Shown: in pieces, positions 7,062 to 7,648 of the stretch
Layout: each line of letters starts with the position of its first letter
Numbering within the stretch: position 1 is the first letter of the stretch
Assembly: GCA_002391185.1 (NCBI GenBank)
Contig: DGRY01000009.1
Span: 8,220-15,867 of the forward strand
DNA: 7,648 nt
Direction of reading: 5' to 3'
Source: Prevotella sp. UBA4376
GTDB taxonomy: Bacteria > Bacteroidota > Bacteroidia > Bacteroidales > Bacteroidaceae
The notes under the pieces: model-generated
Told to the model about the DNA's origin: nothing
Seen by the model: only the letters and a program-made list of their open reading frames with translations
The model's database searches: none
Translations under genes and position numbers: made by a program

Positions 7062-7648
7062 ATGTCAGATTTCAAGAACGTTCAGCCATTAGCTGACTTC
7101 GATTGGGACGAGTTTGAGAATGGTTCAAGCTTGTCAGCAAGCAAGGAAGATCTTCAGAAGGCCTATGATGAGACCCTGAACAAGATTCAGGAGCACGAGG
7201 TTGTTGAAGGTACAGTAATCTCTGTTGATAAGAAAGAGGTTGTTGTAAACATCGGTTACAAGAGCGATGGTATCATCCCTGCATCAGAATTCCGTTACAA
7301 CCCAGACCTCAAGATTGGTGACAAGGTTGAGGTTTACGTTGAGGACCAGGAAGACAAGAAGGGTCAGTTGGTACTTTCACACAAGAAGGCACGTCTGAGC
7401 CAGAGCTGGGAGAAGGTTAACGCTGCTCTCGAAAACGAGGAAGTTATTCAGGGTTACATCAAGTGCCGCACTAAGGGTGGTATGATTGTTGATGTATTCG
7501 GTATCGAGGCATTCCTCCCAGGTAGCCAGATCGACGTTCATCCTATACGCGACTACGATGTATTCGTAGGCAAGACTATGGAGTTCAAGGTTGTTAAGAT
7601 CAACCAGGAGTTCCGTAATGTAGTTGTTTCTCACAAGGCTCTCATCGA
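7062..7648 (+). CDS. rpsA: 30S ribosomal protein S1, 5' part (truncated by window edge)
   Basis: Ribosomal protein bS1 binds A/U-rich mRNA and brings it to the 30S subunit. Residues 1-195 are visible; the Bacteroidota protein is usually around 590 residues with six S1 (OB-fold) domains, so about two thirds is missing to the right. Residues 1-45 form an acidic extension containing LADFDWDEFENG (10-21). Two S1 domains follow. Domain 1 (about 47-107) contains VVEGTVISVDKKEVVVNIGY and ends VLSHKKA. Domain 2 (about 128-193) contains KGGMIVDVFGIEAFLPGSQ and VVVSHKAL, typical of S1. The ATG at 7062 is the natural start: it gives the expected N-terminus and is preceded by an A/T-only stretch. All five visible Arg codons are CGT or CGC and most Ile codons are ATC or ATT, consistent with high expression and unlike tamB. 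Confidence 0.98.
   Translation, partial: MSDFKNVQPLADFDWDEFENGSSLSASKEDLQKAYDETLNKIQEHEVVEGTVISVDKKEVVVNIGYKSDGIIPASEFRYNPDLKIGDKVEVYVEDQEDKKGQLVLSHKKARLSQSWEKVNAALENEEVIQGYIKCRTKGGMIVDVFGIEAFLPGSQIDVHPIRDYDVFVGKTMEFKVVKINQEFRNVVVSHKALI

Noticed and set aside
7377..7634. Minus-strand open frame of 85 codons inside rpsA
   Set aside because: Antisense to two well-matched S1 domains, with no supporting features.

Overview
The window looks like chromosomal DNA from a Bacteroidota member, most likely order Bacteroidales and probably Prevotella-like. The evidence is AT-rich intergenic DNA, matches to the Bacteroidota -7 promoter element TAnnTTTG in front of all three transcription units, start regions without Shine-Dalgarno sequences, and protein sequences of Bacteroidota type (NqrA/NqrB, a 1474-residue TamB-like protein, ribosomal protein S1 with an acidic N-terminal extension). 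The genus is an inference from general resemblance, not from a search.

Layout. Bases 1-2305 (minus strand) carry the start of an nqr operon: nqrA complete (2305 to 953), then nqrB (949 to the left edge, 3' end missing). They encode two subunits of the Na+-translocating NADH:quinone oxidoreductase. The other subunits (nqrC-F) would be expected beyond base 1. Bases 2306-2472 form a 167-bp divergent promoter region. Bases 2473-6897 (plus strand) encode a very long TamB/DUF490-family envelope protein with one N-terminal membrane anchor. Bases 6898-7061 form a 164-bp intergenic region holding an rpsA promoter and an AT-rich leader with two small hairpins. Bases 7062-7648 encode the first 195 residues of ribosomal protein S1 (rpsA), cut by the right edge.

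How the genes relate. These are core housekeeping genes, not an accessory island: respiration (nqr), outer-envelope lipid transport or assembly (tamB) and translation (rpsA). They sit in three separate transcription units and I see no sign that they form one functional system. I see no insertion sequence, CRISPR array, tRNA, rRNA, integrase, toxin-antitoxin pair or defence gene, and no undescribed system. The points worth a second look are small: the TamB frame has no usable ATG and seems to start at a TTG just downstream of a -7 element (a near-leaderless mRNA); the rpsA leader carries two perfect inverted repeats that could be an S1 control element; a GC-only 8-bp core palindrome lies just upstream of the rpsA promoter; and nqrA and nqrB share one reading frame separated by one stop codon and one further codon.
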